Translations under genes and position numbers: made by a program
In this document: positions 1-5,921 of the stretch, one piece after another
Layout of the letters: every line of letters begins with the position of its first letter
Numbering within the stretch: position 1 is the first letter of the stretch
The notes under the pieces: generated by a model
Databases searched by the model: none
What the model was told of the DNA's origin: nothing
The model's input: only the letters and a program-made list of their open reading frames with translations
Source of the DNA: Candidatus Levybacteria bacterium RIFCSPLOWO2_12_FULL_37_14
Lineage (GTDB): Bacteria > Patescibacteriota > Microgenomatia > Levybacterales > UBA12049
Direction of reading: 5' to 3'
Length of the DNA: 7,390 bases
Assembly: GCA_001782645.1 (NCBI GenBank)
Contig: MFPH01000021.1
Location: forward strand, 1 to 7,390

Positions 1-425
1 ACAATTTCACTACTTTTAACTTCATTCAAATATACCCAGGCTTCAATTGTCATTGAGCTTTCTTCTGCGCCCACATCCAAACTTGCTCCATTCCCTACAT
101 CAACATAATCACTCGTTCCGTTAAAACTGCAAGCTTTACTTGCCTGACCCTTGCGGTCGGGGACAAAGCTTGGACAGGAACTACCATTATTACCATATCC
201 CGAAGTATCATTTGCATTACCATTAAATGTCCACTCTCCCACGAGATCCATAGCAAGAGAGTTTTGTATGCTGGCTGCAAATGTCTCCGTTTTAGCAAGA
301 TTTGCTGAATTAATCTTCGCTAGAGGATCTATGACTACAATAATTCCCGCCGCCAAGATTCCAAGAACTGCAACAATTATAAGTAGCTCTATAAGAGTAA
401 AACCCTTTCCCCAATTTGTTTCCAT
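1..425 (-). CDS. Prepilin-like protein with LamG (concanavalin A-like) domain, 3' end outside the window
   Basis: This is a type IV pilin-like protein, partial: 141 codons are visible and the reading frame is still open at the left edge. Residues 1-8 form a short basic leader ending in K-G. The prepilin peptidase site is G8|F9, followed by FTLIELL with the conserved Glu at mature position +5 (E13) and a hydrophobic helix to about residue 32. The segment LAAGIIVVIDPLAKIN is paralogous to the neighbouring pilin. From about residue 62 the sequence changes to a LamG_3/laminin-G pattern: GEWTFNGNANDTSGYGNNGS, then FNGTSDYVDVG (about 101-111) and SMTIEAWVY (124-132). Cys84 and Cys99 could form a disulfide. 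LamG domains usually bind carbohydrates or proteins, so I infer a minor or adhesive pilin displayed on the pilus or cell surface. The ATG at 425 is the only start that preserves the leader. It lies 93 bp after the upstream pilin, with no strong Shine-Dalgarno. Confidence 0.85.
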   Translation of the reverse strand, partial: METNWGKGFTLIELLIIVAVLGILAAGIIVVIDPLAKINSANLAKTETFAASIQNSLAMDLVGEWTFNGNANDTSGYGNNGSSCPSFVPDRKGQASKACSFNGTSDYVDVGNGASLDVGAEESSMTIEAWVYLNEVKSSEI

Positions 426-469
426 AAGTCATCTCATATAGAAGTGCAATCAAAAGAAATAAGAAAAAC

Positions 470-491
470 AAAAAAAACTAGGACTTCTCCT
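470..491 (-). terminator. Weak Rho-independent terminator candidate between the two pilin genes
   Basis: Read on the minus strand, a 4-bp stem AGGA/TCCT with a GAAG loop (480-491) is followed two bases later by eight consecutive T (470-477) and a further T-rich stretch. The stem is short, so termination would be partial at best. It lies after the stop codon of the small pilin (519) and before the LamG-pilin start (425). It could lower expression of the second pilin relative to the first. Confidence 0.35.
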
Positions 492-518
492 GGTTATTAT
501 TCTCTATCTCATCCGTCT

Positions 519-944
519 CTATGGAGCTGGACATGTAGTTGCTGCCACTGCTGTTCCCGTACTTGATCTCCAACACCAAAGAGTATTAGCTCCTACGGGA
601 ACAAAAAGCGTATACCTTACCGAAGCATTAAGATTGTCCCCAGCCCTAGTATATGTATATGTAGTTGTACTAGGAAGAACTTTCAATTCATTGCTTGGTG
701 TAACTAATGTGTCCAGATCGGGAGGATAAGCGCTATTTACCGTAAAATATGCCTGCAAGGCCGTTGCTATTTGTCCAATGTCACTCTTTGCATTTGCATC
801 TTTTGCCTGATTGATTTTCTGAACAGGATTTATTGCCACCAATATCCCTGCTGCCAAAATACCTAAAATTGCGATGACGATGAGAAGTTCGATGAGAGTG
901 AAACCTTTTGAGAAGAATTTGCTTAATAAAGATTTTGCTTTCAT
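519..944 (-). CDS. Type IV prepilin, probable major pilin subunit
   Basis: Complete 141-residue prepilin. A 14-residue basic leader (MKAKSLLSKFFSKG) precedes the processing site G14|F15. The mature protein starts FTLIELLIVIAILGILAAG, with Glu at +5 (E19) and the usual hydrophobic assembly helix. The mature form would be about 127 residues, short for a type IVa pilin but normal for small CPR pilins. The helix continues as VAINPVQKINQAKDANAKSDIGQIATALQAYF, followed by a small globular region with the common 'Y-P-P-D-L-D-T-L' motif. Two C-terminal cysteines, C124 and C138, enclose 13 residues and resemble the disulfide-bonded D-region of type IV pilins. It lies directly downstream of pilC and has its own putative promoter, consistent with a need for many copies. 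The prepilin peptidase (PilD) is not in this window. The major-subunit assignment is inferred from size and position. Confidence 0.92.
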   Translation of the reverse strand: MKAKSLLSKFFSKGFTLIELLIVIAILGILAAGILVAINPVQKINQAKDANAKSDIGQIATALQAYFTVNSAYPPDLDTLVTPSNELKVLPSTTTYTYTRAGDNLNASVRYTLFVPVGANTLWCWRSSTGTAVAATTCPAP

Positions 945-950
945 TTACAA

Positions 951-996
951 TTTATAAGTTCTTATCTAGTAAGACAGAAAATAAAGCACTTGTCAA
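951..996 (-). promoter_or_regulatory. Putative promoter(s) of the small pilin gene
   Basis: In the 67-bp gap between pilC and the pilin, the minus strand carries a perfect -35 TTGACA (991-996). It is followed after 18 bp by a poor -10, TTACTA (967-972), which would give a leader of roughly 15 nt. A second -10-like hexamer, TATAAA (951-956), lies 6 nt before the ATG, the same spacing as the leaderless-type promoters elsewhere in the window, but it has no good -35. No Shine-Dalgarno is visible. Either arrangement would let the pilin be transcribed independently of pilBTC. Confidence 0.45.
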
Positions 997-1011
997 GAGG
1001 ACAATATGAGG

Positions 1012-2220
1012 CTATTGTATGGAGCTTGTGATTTGATAGATCGGCGAAATAATAGAAAATACGAGAAATGCGACCCCTGCTCCAAGAATTACCAGGATAA
1101 TTGGTTCCAACGCAGTCGAAAGAGTCTTTACGGATGCATCAACTTCATTCTCAAAATACTCGGAAGCCTTAACAAGCGTCTCGTCTAATTTTCCTGTTTG
1201 CTCTCCAATTTTAACCAATTCTATCAAGTTGGGAGGGAAAAGATAGTACATGCTCATAGCATCCCCAATACTTATTCCTTTTTCAACTCTTTTTGAAATA
1301 TCGACAATCGCATTTTTGTAATGAATATTGCCGGTAATGTTGGAAACTTTATCCAAAGCCTCAACTACCAACGTTCCCGACGCCAGCAAAACACCTAAGG
1401 TTCTGGAAAATTCTGCTAATATTGTTTTTTTTATAAGACTTCCGAAAATAGGGATCTTTAAAAAGATACTGTCTATGGCAAGCTTACCTTCCATTGTTTT
1501 GTACCAGCGTTTATACGCAAGCCCTACGAGAACCAAAACTCCTATGATGACAAACCAAAATGAAACAAAAAAATTTGAGACCTGTATCAATATCAGCGTT
1601 GGCAAAGGCAAAGAAACGCTCATACTTTGATAGAGCGTAGAAATTTGAGGAATGACAAAAATCATCATAATAAAAATAACAATAATCATCATCAATACGA
1701 CTATAACCGGATAGGTAAGCGTACCTTTTACCGTACTTTTTAATTTCTGCTGTTTCTCCAAGGTGTCTGCAAGTCTTAAAAAGGCTTTATCCAAAAGACC
1801 GGATCCTTCAGACGCTTCTATTAATGCTATGTATACCGGAGAAAAAACCGCAGGGTGTTTCGCGATTGCGCGGGAAAAACTTGATCCTTCTTGAATATCC
1901 TTGATAAGACTGTCGGCAATATCCACCAAAGCATGATTTCCAATCTGATTCCTCAAAATTTCCAAACTTCTCAGAAGAGTAAGTCCTGAGGAAAGCATTG
2001 AGGCCAATTGACGGGTCAAGCTAACTATTTCCGAGGACTTAATTTTTTCCCCAAGGAAAGGTATTAAATTTTCAAATTTACTTTTTTCTCTCTTGACTAT
2101 TTTTATCGGCACGAGCTCCTTACTGCGCAAATACGCAGCTGCTTCACTAGGATCTCTCGCCTCTATAAATCCTTCCATTGATTCCCCTTTATTAGTTACG
2201 GCTTTGTAGTATAGCTTCAT
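1012..2220 (-). CDS. pilC: Type IV pilus inner-membrane platform protein PilC
   Basis: Complete 402-residue PilC/GspF-family protein, the normal family length. It contains two T2SF domains: about residues 65-190, with the motif EASEGSGLLD at 136-144, and about 268-392, with the matching KIGEQTGKLDE at 337-347. Three hydrophobic segments are visible near 170-191, 216-236 and 371-393, giving the usual topology of a cytoplasmic domain, a membrane hairpin, a second cytoplasmic domain and a final membrane helix. The N-terminal part (MKLYYKAVTNKGESMEGFIEA and on) is the typical short lead-in. PilC anchors the pilus base and is thought to couple the PilB and PilT motors to pilin insertion and removal. 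The ATG at 2220 starts two bases after the pilT stop, so the two genes are almost certainly co-transcribed and may be translationally coupled. Confidence 0.95.
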   Translation of the reverse strand: MKLYYKAVTNKGESMEGFIEARDPSEAAAYLRSKELVPIKIVKREKSKFENLIPFLGEKIKSSEIVSLTRQLASMLSSGLTLLRSLEILRNQIGNHALVDIADSLIKDIQEGSSFSRAIAKHPAVFSPVYIALIEASEGSGLLDKAFLRLADTLEKQQKLKSTVKGTLTYPVIVVLMMIIVIFIMMIFVIPQISTLYQSMSVSLPLPTLILIQVSNFFVSFWFVIIGVLVLVGLAYKRWYKTMEGKLAIDSIFLKIPIFGSLIKKTILAEFSRTLGVLLASGTLVVEALDKVSNITGNIHYKNAIVDISKRVEKGISIGDAMSMYYLFPPNLIELVKIGEQTGKLDETLVKASEYFENEVDASVKTLSTALEPIILVILGAGVAFLVFSIISPIYQITSSIQ

Positions 2221-2222
2221 AT

Positions 2223-3290
2223 TTAGCCAACCATTCTCAAGAAGTCATCCTGATGCAGGGAATAGCTTTTGCCCGTTTCCAGGCTAATACTTCCTGACAG
2301 CACCAAAGCGGCTAAAGACGAATCTATTCCGATCATGCCCTTATCTTTAGATGTCTGTATTACCGAGTCTATCAGGTGGGTCTTTCCATCCCTAACTATG
2401 CTTGATACAGCTGATGTCCCTAAGAGAATTTCTACAGCAGGAATTCTTCCCCCGCTTATCATAGGCAAAAGCCTTTGGCTGACAATACCTTTGAGGGTAG
2501 CGGCCAATTGAATCTTTATCTGAGACTGTTGCGCTGCCGGAAAAGAATCAATAATCCTATCTATACTTTGGGCCGCAGAATTCGTATGAAGAGTTGAGAA
2601 AACTAAATGACCTGTCTCGGCAATTGTAATCGCAGCGGCAATTGTTTCGGGATCCCGCATTTCTCCCACCAATACAACATCCGGATCCTCACGGAGAACC
2701 CCCCGGAGAGCGAAATCCCAAGAATGAGTATCTATGCCCATTTCGCGCTGGCTGATGATACTTTTCCCCTCCGGATACACATATTCAATCGGGTCCTCTA
2801 TGGCAATTATATGAGCTGATCTCTTCAGATTTATTTCGTTGATAATTGATGCAAGAGTTGTAGACTTTCCATGTCCGGTCGGACCGGTAACCAAAACAAA
2901 ACCCTGAGTCAGATCCGAAAAAGAATGCAGTATCCCGGGCAAATGAAGTTCTTCGATGGACAATATGCCGGGAGGGAGGAGGCGGAATGCCCCCGACAAA
3001 TATCTTCTTTGATAGTATAAATTAGTACGGAAACGTCCTAAATCCCCATAAGTTCCTCCTCCAACACCAAAAGAAAAATCCAATTCTTTATTGGCAATCA
3101 AGAGCTCTTTTTGAGCAGGCGTTAATAGAGAATATATCATCCCTTCTATTTCTTCCGGCTTAAGCGGTAAATATCCGGTTAAATACTTCAGCTGTCCATC
3201 TATTCGAAGCGTAGGAGGAATGCCTGCCAAAAGATGCAGGTCCGATGCTTTTTCTTTAACTGCTATTTTAAAAAGCTCTTGTATATCCAT
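2223..3290 (-). CDS. pilT: Type IV pilus retraction ATPase PilT
   Basis: Complete 355-residue PilT, a hexameric secretion ATPase that powers pilus retraction at the cytoplasmic face. The N-terminal PAS-like domain opens with the typical KEKASDLHLLAGIPPTLRIDG (about 12-32). The RecA-like core has a Walker A at 136-144, an Asp box IAIEDPIEY (162-170), a Walker B DVVLVGEMRD (204-213) with the catalytic Glu, and a His box GHLVFSTLHT (227-236). The C-terminal stretch around 294-322 (AVSSIVRDGKTH, then KDKGMIGID) corresponds to the AIRNLIRE/GM-T-MD region that distinguishes PilT from PilB, and there is no zinc-binding insert. The Walker A reads GPTGHGKST, with His at the position usually occupied by Ser; the lysine and the Ser/Thr ligand are intact. 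The ATG at 3290 follows an unusual 7-bp repeat tract and no ribosome binding site is seen. Confidence 0.95.
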   Translation of the reverse strand: MDIQELFKIAVKEKASDLHLLAGIPPTLRIDGQLKYLTGYLPLKPEEIEGMIYSLLTPAQKELLIANKELDFSFGVGGGTYGDLGRFRTNLYYQRRYLSGAFRLLPPGILSIEELHLPGILHSFSDLTQGFVLVTGPTGHGKSTTLASIINEINLKRSAHIIAIEDPIEYVYPEGKSIISQREMGIDTHSWDFALRGVLREDPDVVLVGEMRDPETIAAAITIAETGHLVFSTLHTNSAAQSIDRIIDSFPAAQQSQIKIQLAATLKGIVSQRLLPMISGGRIPAVEILLGTSAVSSIVRDGKTHLIDSVIQTSKDKGMIGIDSSLAALVLSGSISLETGKSYSLHQDDFLRMVG

Positions 3291-3298
3291 AAACCAAA

Positions 3299-3326
3299 TT
3301 CAAAACTCAAAATGCAAAATTCAAAA
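3299..3326 (-). repeat. Four tandem 7-bp units (TTTTGNN) between pilB and pilT
   Basis: On the minus strand the spacer upstream of pilT reads as four contiguous heptamers: TTTTGAA, TTTTGCA, TTTTGAG, TTTTGAA. Positions 1-5 are invariant and the last two vary. The array ends 8 bp before the pilT ATG. On the pilB side it runs into a 7-bp inverted repeat (3323-3339). It is non-coding and AT-rich. I do not know its function. Confidence 0.75.
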
Positions 3327-3339
3327 GTTCTAAACTTTT
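3323..3339. repeat. Small perfect inverted repeat downstream of pilB
   Basis: AAAAGTT and AACTTTT are perfect 7-bp inverted copies separated by three bases. The element starts 6 bp after the pilB stop codon on the minus strand. The stem is mostly A-T and no clean T-run follows, so it is a poor terminator. It could instead protect or separate the pilB and pilT parts of a shared mRNA. Confidence 0.45.
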
Positions 3340-3344
3340 AACCT

Positions 3345-5081
3345 TTACTCCTGCGCAACACGCAACACTTCCTCAACCGTTGTTATGCCCTGTAAAACCT
3401 TGAGATATCCGTCCTGCTTCATTGTAATCATGCCCTCTCGAATTGCTTCTTCCTCTATAGTAGCGCTATCTGCGCTCTCTAGAGCTAGATTTGCAATTTT
3501 AGGAGTAATAGGAAGTGTTTCAAAAATTCCAATTCTTCCTAGATATCCTGATTTAGCACATTGATCACAGCCTTTTCCACGACTCAGCTTGATGTCTGTT
3601 TGGGTTTGAGGAAAAATTCTCCCTAATGTTTTCTTAATTTCCTCTAATATTTGGGGCAGGGGAGAATACTCTTCCTTACAGTTATCGCATATTCTCCTAA
3701 CAATTCTTTGCCCCAAGATTGCATTTATTGTTGAAGCCAGAAGGAAATTTTCTGCTCCCAAATCCAAAAGACGGGGAAGAGCTCCCGCAGCATTTGAAGT
3801 GTGAAGGGTTGAAAAAACTAAATGACCGGTAAGAGCTGCCTGCAATGCAAGCTCATTTGTTTCTTTATCTCGGATTTCTCCAACCAATATTATATTTGGG
3901 TCTTGACGAAGAAAAGCTCTGAGTCCGGTTGCAAAAGTAAGTCCCACCGCAGGATTTACCGCAACTTGATTTACTCCGGATAACTGATACTCAATCGGAT
4001 CTTCCAAAGACATAATGTTAACTCTTGTCGTATTGAGTTTTGCCAAAATTGAGTAAAGAGTTGTTGTTTTGCCTGATCCGGTCGGACCACAGACAAGAAT
4101 AATTCCATGCGGCCGAAGCATTGCAGTTTCTATATTTCGCAAAGAATTTCCATTTAGACCTAACTCATCCAATGTTGGTATTCCGCCGGTTTTCCTAAGA
4201 AGTCTCATAAGTATTTTTTCTCCATGCGCAGTTGGCAAAATAGCTATACGTAGATCCACCTCTTCGTTGGAAATCTTGAAATTGAATCTACCATCCTGAG
4301 GAAGACGGTGTTCATCAATTTTCATTTCCGACAAGATTTTTATACGCGAAATAACAGCATCCTGAACATTTTTCGGCAGACTTAATTTGTCGTACAAAAT
4401 TCCATCTATCCTATATCTCACTCTGACTCTATCCTCCTGAGGCTCTATGTGAACATCTGAAGCTCTCGATGTAACCGCATATTCCAAGATAGTTGAAACT
4501 ATTTTTGCAATTGGAGCTTCTTTGATTATCTCGCCAATTTGCTTGCTATCAACAGTTCTCGTCATCTTGTAGGCTTCTGTTTCCGCTAAGGCCTCTCCAA
4601 CTTCTCCGACGATTTCCTGACTATACTGCTCGCTTATTGCTTTTTTTACTTCTTCTCCTGATGCGGCAAAAGATTTTATTGTTAATCCTGTTTTTTGCAT
4701 AATGAATTGCAGCGCTTCTAAATCTACAGGATTACTCATTGCTATGGAAAGAGTTCTTGCTTTTTCGTCATATAAGAAAGGGATTAGAGAAAATCTTTCC
4801 ACAACGGTTTTAGGTATAAAACTTATAGCCTGAGGAGAAAAAGATGTTGTTTCCAGAGATATAAAGGGAACACCAAGTAATTTTGCCTTTTCTTCCGCAA
4901 GTTTTTTTTCATCTATTATGCCCATTGATTCCAAAATGATTGCGCTCGATACCCCTTGGCTGGTGCTTTTAACTTTTATGTCATCGTATTGCTCCTTAGT
5001 AATTAAACCGTCCTCAAGTAAAACGTCTGTAAGTGTTTTATGCTCCGGCAATTGCTGCGAGTTAAAATCTGAAGTAGGCAT
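3345..5081 (-). CDS. pilB: Type IV pilus assembly ATPase PilB
   Basis: Complete 578-residue PilB/GspE-family ATPase that powers pilus extension. An N-terminal MshEN/T2SSE_N-type region (about 16-150) includes the typical LGVPFISLETTSFSPQAISFIP. The next domain (about 186-300) carries ASDVHIEPQ and RYRIDG. The RecA-like core has Walker A GPTGSGKTT (332-340), Asp box SLEDPIEY (358-365), Walker B NIILVGEIRD (396-405) and His box GHLVFSTLHT (419-428). A tetracysteine zinc site is present: C465/C468 and C505/C508, the hallmark separating PilB from PilT. The frame extends upstream to a TTG at 5117, adding 12 residues. I prefer the ATG at 5081 because the extension coincides with a well-formed promoter whose expected transcription start falls at this ATG. 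PilB heads the operon and is divergent from the holB-like gene. Confidence 0.95.
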   Translation of the reverse strand: MPTSDFNSQQLPEHKTLTDVLLEDGLITKEQYDDIKVKSTSQGVSSAIILESMGIIDEKKLAEEKAKLLGVPFISLETTSFSPQAISFIPKTVVERFSLIPFLYDEKARTLSIAMSNPVDLEALQFIMQKTGLTIKSFAASGEEVKKAISEQYSQEIVGEVGEALAETEAYKMTRTVDSKQIGEIIKEAPIAKIVSTILEYAVTSRASDVHIEPQEDRVRVRYRIDGILYDKLSLPKNVQDAVISRIKILSEMKIDEHRLPQDGRFNFKISNEEVDLRIAILPTAHGEKILMRLLRKTGGIPTLDELGLNGNSLRNIETAMLRPHGIILVCGPTGSGKTTTLYSILAKLNTTRVNIMSLEDPIEYQLSGVNQVAVNPAVGLTFATGLRAFLRQDPNIILVGEIRDKETNELALQAALTGHLVFSTLHTSNAAGALPRLLDLGAENFLLASTINAILGQRIVRRICDNCKEEYSPLPQILEEIKKTLGRIFPQTQTDIKLSRGKGCDQCAKSGYLGRIGIFETLPITPKIANLALESADSATIEEEAIREGMITMKQDGYLKVLQGITTVEEVLRVAQE

Positions 5082-5117
5082 TACTTTAATAATAGGTAAA
5101 AATAAACTATAATTCAA
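5082..5117 (-). promoter_or_regulatory. Leaderless-type promoter of the pil operon
   Basis: On the minus strand, TTGAAT (5112-5117, 4 of 6 to consensus) and TATTAT (5089-5094, 5 of 6) are separated by exactly 17 bp. The -10 ends 7 nt before the pilB ATG at 5081, so transcription would begin at or within a base or two of the start codon. No Shine-Dalgarno is present. The element overlaps the divergent rightward promoter. Confidence 0.65.
5086..5113 (+). promoter_or_regulatory. Rightward promoter for the holB-like gene
   Basis: A perfect TATAAT lies at 5108-5113. The best -35 is TTAATA (5086-5091, 16-bp spacer) or TTTAAT (5085-5090, 17-bp spacer), both moderate. Transcription would start near 5120, leaving about 109 nt of leader before the ATG at 5229. 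Its -10 overlaps the pilB -35, and its -35 overlaps the pilB -10. Confidence 0.5.
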
Positions 5118-5139
5118 GTGAAGTAATAAAATGCTTCAC
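5118..5139. repeat. 6-bp inverted repeat at the holB promoter start point
   Basis: GTGAAG (5118-5123) and CTTCAC (5134-5139) are perfect inverted copies around a 10-base AT-rich spacer. The repeat abuts the pilB -35 and covers the expected rightward start point. It could be an operator half-site pair or a 5' hairpin on the holB-side transcript. No regulator gene is in the window. Confidence 0.4.
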
Positions 5140-5142
5140 GCA

Positions 5143-5216
5143 GTCCCGTTAAAGCCGCTCCGTGAGCCGTGTCGCCTTAAGCGACTGAAAAGGCGAACGG
5201 AAAAACTAAACGGGAC
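5143..5216 (+). ncRNA. Candidate structured RNA leader upstream of the holB-like gene, family not recognised
   Basis: The 74-nt element is closed by a perfect 8-bp stem, GTCCCGTT (5143-5150) with AACGGGAC (5209-5216). Inside it a long hairpin pairs CCGT (5167-5170) with ACGG (5197-5200) and TCGCCTT (5172-5178) with AAGGCGA (5190-5196), leaving only G5171 bulged: 11 bp with an 11-nt loop, AAGCGACTGAA. The 5' joining strand holds CGCT (5156-5159), which can pair with AGCG (5180-5183) in the loop as a pseudoknot. A second CCGT (5160-5163) could compete for ACGG. The 3' joiner is A-rich (AAAAACTA). The element is more GC-rich than its surroundings and ends 12 nt before the ATG. It could be a cis-regulatory leader, a free small RNA or a DNA palindrome. 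It is not a tRNA and does not fit a riboswitch class I know. Confidence 0.45.
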
Positions 5217-5228
5217 AAGAGATAAATT

Positions 5229-5882
5229 ATGCACAGTTTCCTGATCGCGTCTTTGGATAAAAATGATTCATCTTCTTATGCACAAATTCTTCTAAAAGAA
5301 AGGGGAGTTGATCCTATTGACATTAACTTTAATGCTTATGAAAAAGCAATGGGGATTGAGGATGTTAGGAATATCCAAAAAACAATTTTATTAAAGCCAT
5401 TTCGGGGAAAAACAAAAGCAGTTGTTATTGATGCTTACTCGGACATTACGCTTGAAGCGCAAAATGCCCTACTCAAAATTCTTGAAGAGCCGCCGAATAA
5501 TACAATTATAATAATTACTACCCCAAAAAAAGAACTTTTATTACCAACAATTATTTCTCGGTGCAAAGTAATTGTTTTGCAGGAAAAAGAAATTAAATTA
5601 ACACAAGAAGATCTTGCTAAATTTGAGGAAGCTTTTAATATTTTGCTAAGCGGCAGGATCGGAGATAAATTAAAAATCGCTCAGAATGTTACGAAGGATA
5701 AGGAAAATGCGGGTTTATGGCTTGAAAAAATGGCTGCTTTTGTTAAAAACAAACTTACAGATAACAATAAAAATGAAAAATATCTAAATTTTCTAAAAGA
5801 ACTCCAGGAAACCTATAAGACCATAAAAAGTACAAATGTCAGCCATCGCACCGCTCTCGAAAATCTCTTTTTGTCATTCTAA
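5229..5882 (+). CDS. holB: DNA polymerase III delta' subunit-like protein, minimal form
   Basis: A 217-residue protein with the core signature of the clamp-loader delta' subunit. Residues 43-89 read IEDVRNIQ, then KPFRGKTKAVVIDAYSD (Walker B-like, 64-72), then AQNALLKILEEPP. The SRC motif follows (ISRCKVI, S110-R111-C112), which supplies the arginine finger in this family. In the clamp loader, delta' acts with DnaX and delta to load the beta sliding clamp. The protein is much shorter than E. coli delta' (334 residues). The N-terminus (HSFLIASLDKNDSSSYAQ) aligns with the usual nucleotide-binding start but has no P-loop, and the four-cysteine zinc module is missing: Cys112 is the only cysteine. 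The C-terminal collar domain appears reduced to about 90 residues. The ATG at 5229 follows the structured leader; only a weak AAGAG could serve as ribosome binding site. A DnaX-like paralogue is less likely given the missing P-loop. Confidence 0.85.
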   Translation: MHSFLIASLDKNDSSSYAQILLKERGVDPIDINFNAYEKAMGIEDVRNIQKTILLKPFRGKTKAVVIDAYSDITLEAQNALLKILEEPPNNTIIIITTPKKELLLPTIISRCKVIVLQEKEIKLTQEDLAKFEEAFNILLSGRIGDKLKIAQNVTKDKENAGLWLEKMAAFVKNKLTDNNKNEKYLNFLKELQETYKTIKSTNVSHRTALENLFLSF

Positions 5883-5904
5883 ATACAACTTTTTTTATTC
5901 AATG

Positions 5905-5913
5905 TGTTATAAT
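5905..5913 (+). promoter_or_regulatory. Extended -10 promoter of the 148-residue protein gene
   Basis: TGTTATAAT is a perfect extended -10 (TG at 5905-5906, TATAAT at 5908-5913). It lies in the 39-bp gap after the holB-like gene, and no good -35 is seen. The -10 ends 8 nt before the ATG at 5922, so the mRNA would be leaderless or nearly so. This suggests the gene has its own transcript rather than depending only on read-through. Confidence 0.6.
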
Positions 5914-5921
5914 ATCCTCAA

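Noticed and set aside
95..441. Open frames at 95-298 (minus) and 151-441 (plus)
   Set aside because: Both overlap the LamG-pilin frame, which has clear pilin and LamG motifs. They are out-of-frame shadows.
1006..1630. Plus-strand open frames of 60 and 100 codons at 1006-1188 and 1328-1630
   Set aside because: Both lie opposite pilC, a strongly supported gene, and show no family features.
2269..5112. Plus-strand open frames opposite pilT and pilB (2269-2511, 2607-2819, 4069-4299, 4918-5112)
   Set aside because: All are antisense to unambiguous ATPase genes and none has recognisable protein features.
5082..5117. Twelve-residue N-terminal extension of PilB from a TTG start
   Set aside because: The segment is a well-formed promoter in the same direction, no ribosome binding site precedes the TTG, and the residues do not resemble a PilB N-terminus.
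5167..5216. Hairpin followed by an A-rich AAAAACTAA tail, reminiscent of the preQ1-I riboswitch
   Set aside because: The loop (AAGCGACTGAA) lacks the conserved CUAG and ACACC positions, the tail has no matching UAG partner in the loop, and the downstream gene is not a queuosine gene.
5143..5216. Possible tRNA (74 nt with complementary ends)
   Set aside because: There is no T-arm GGTTC sequence, no plausible anticodon arm and no D-arm. One long internal hairpin does not fit a cloverleaf.
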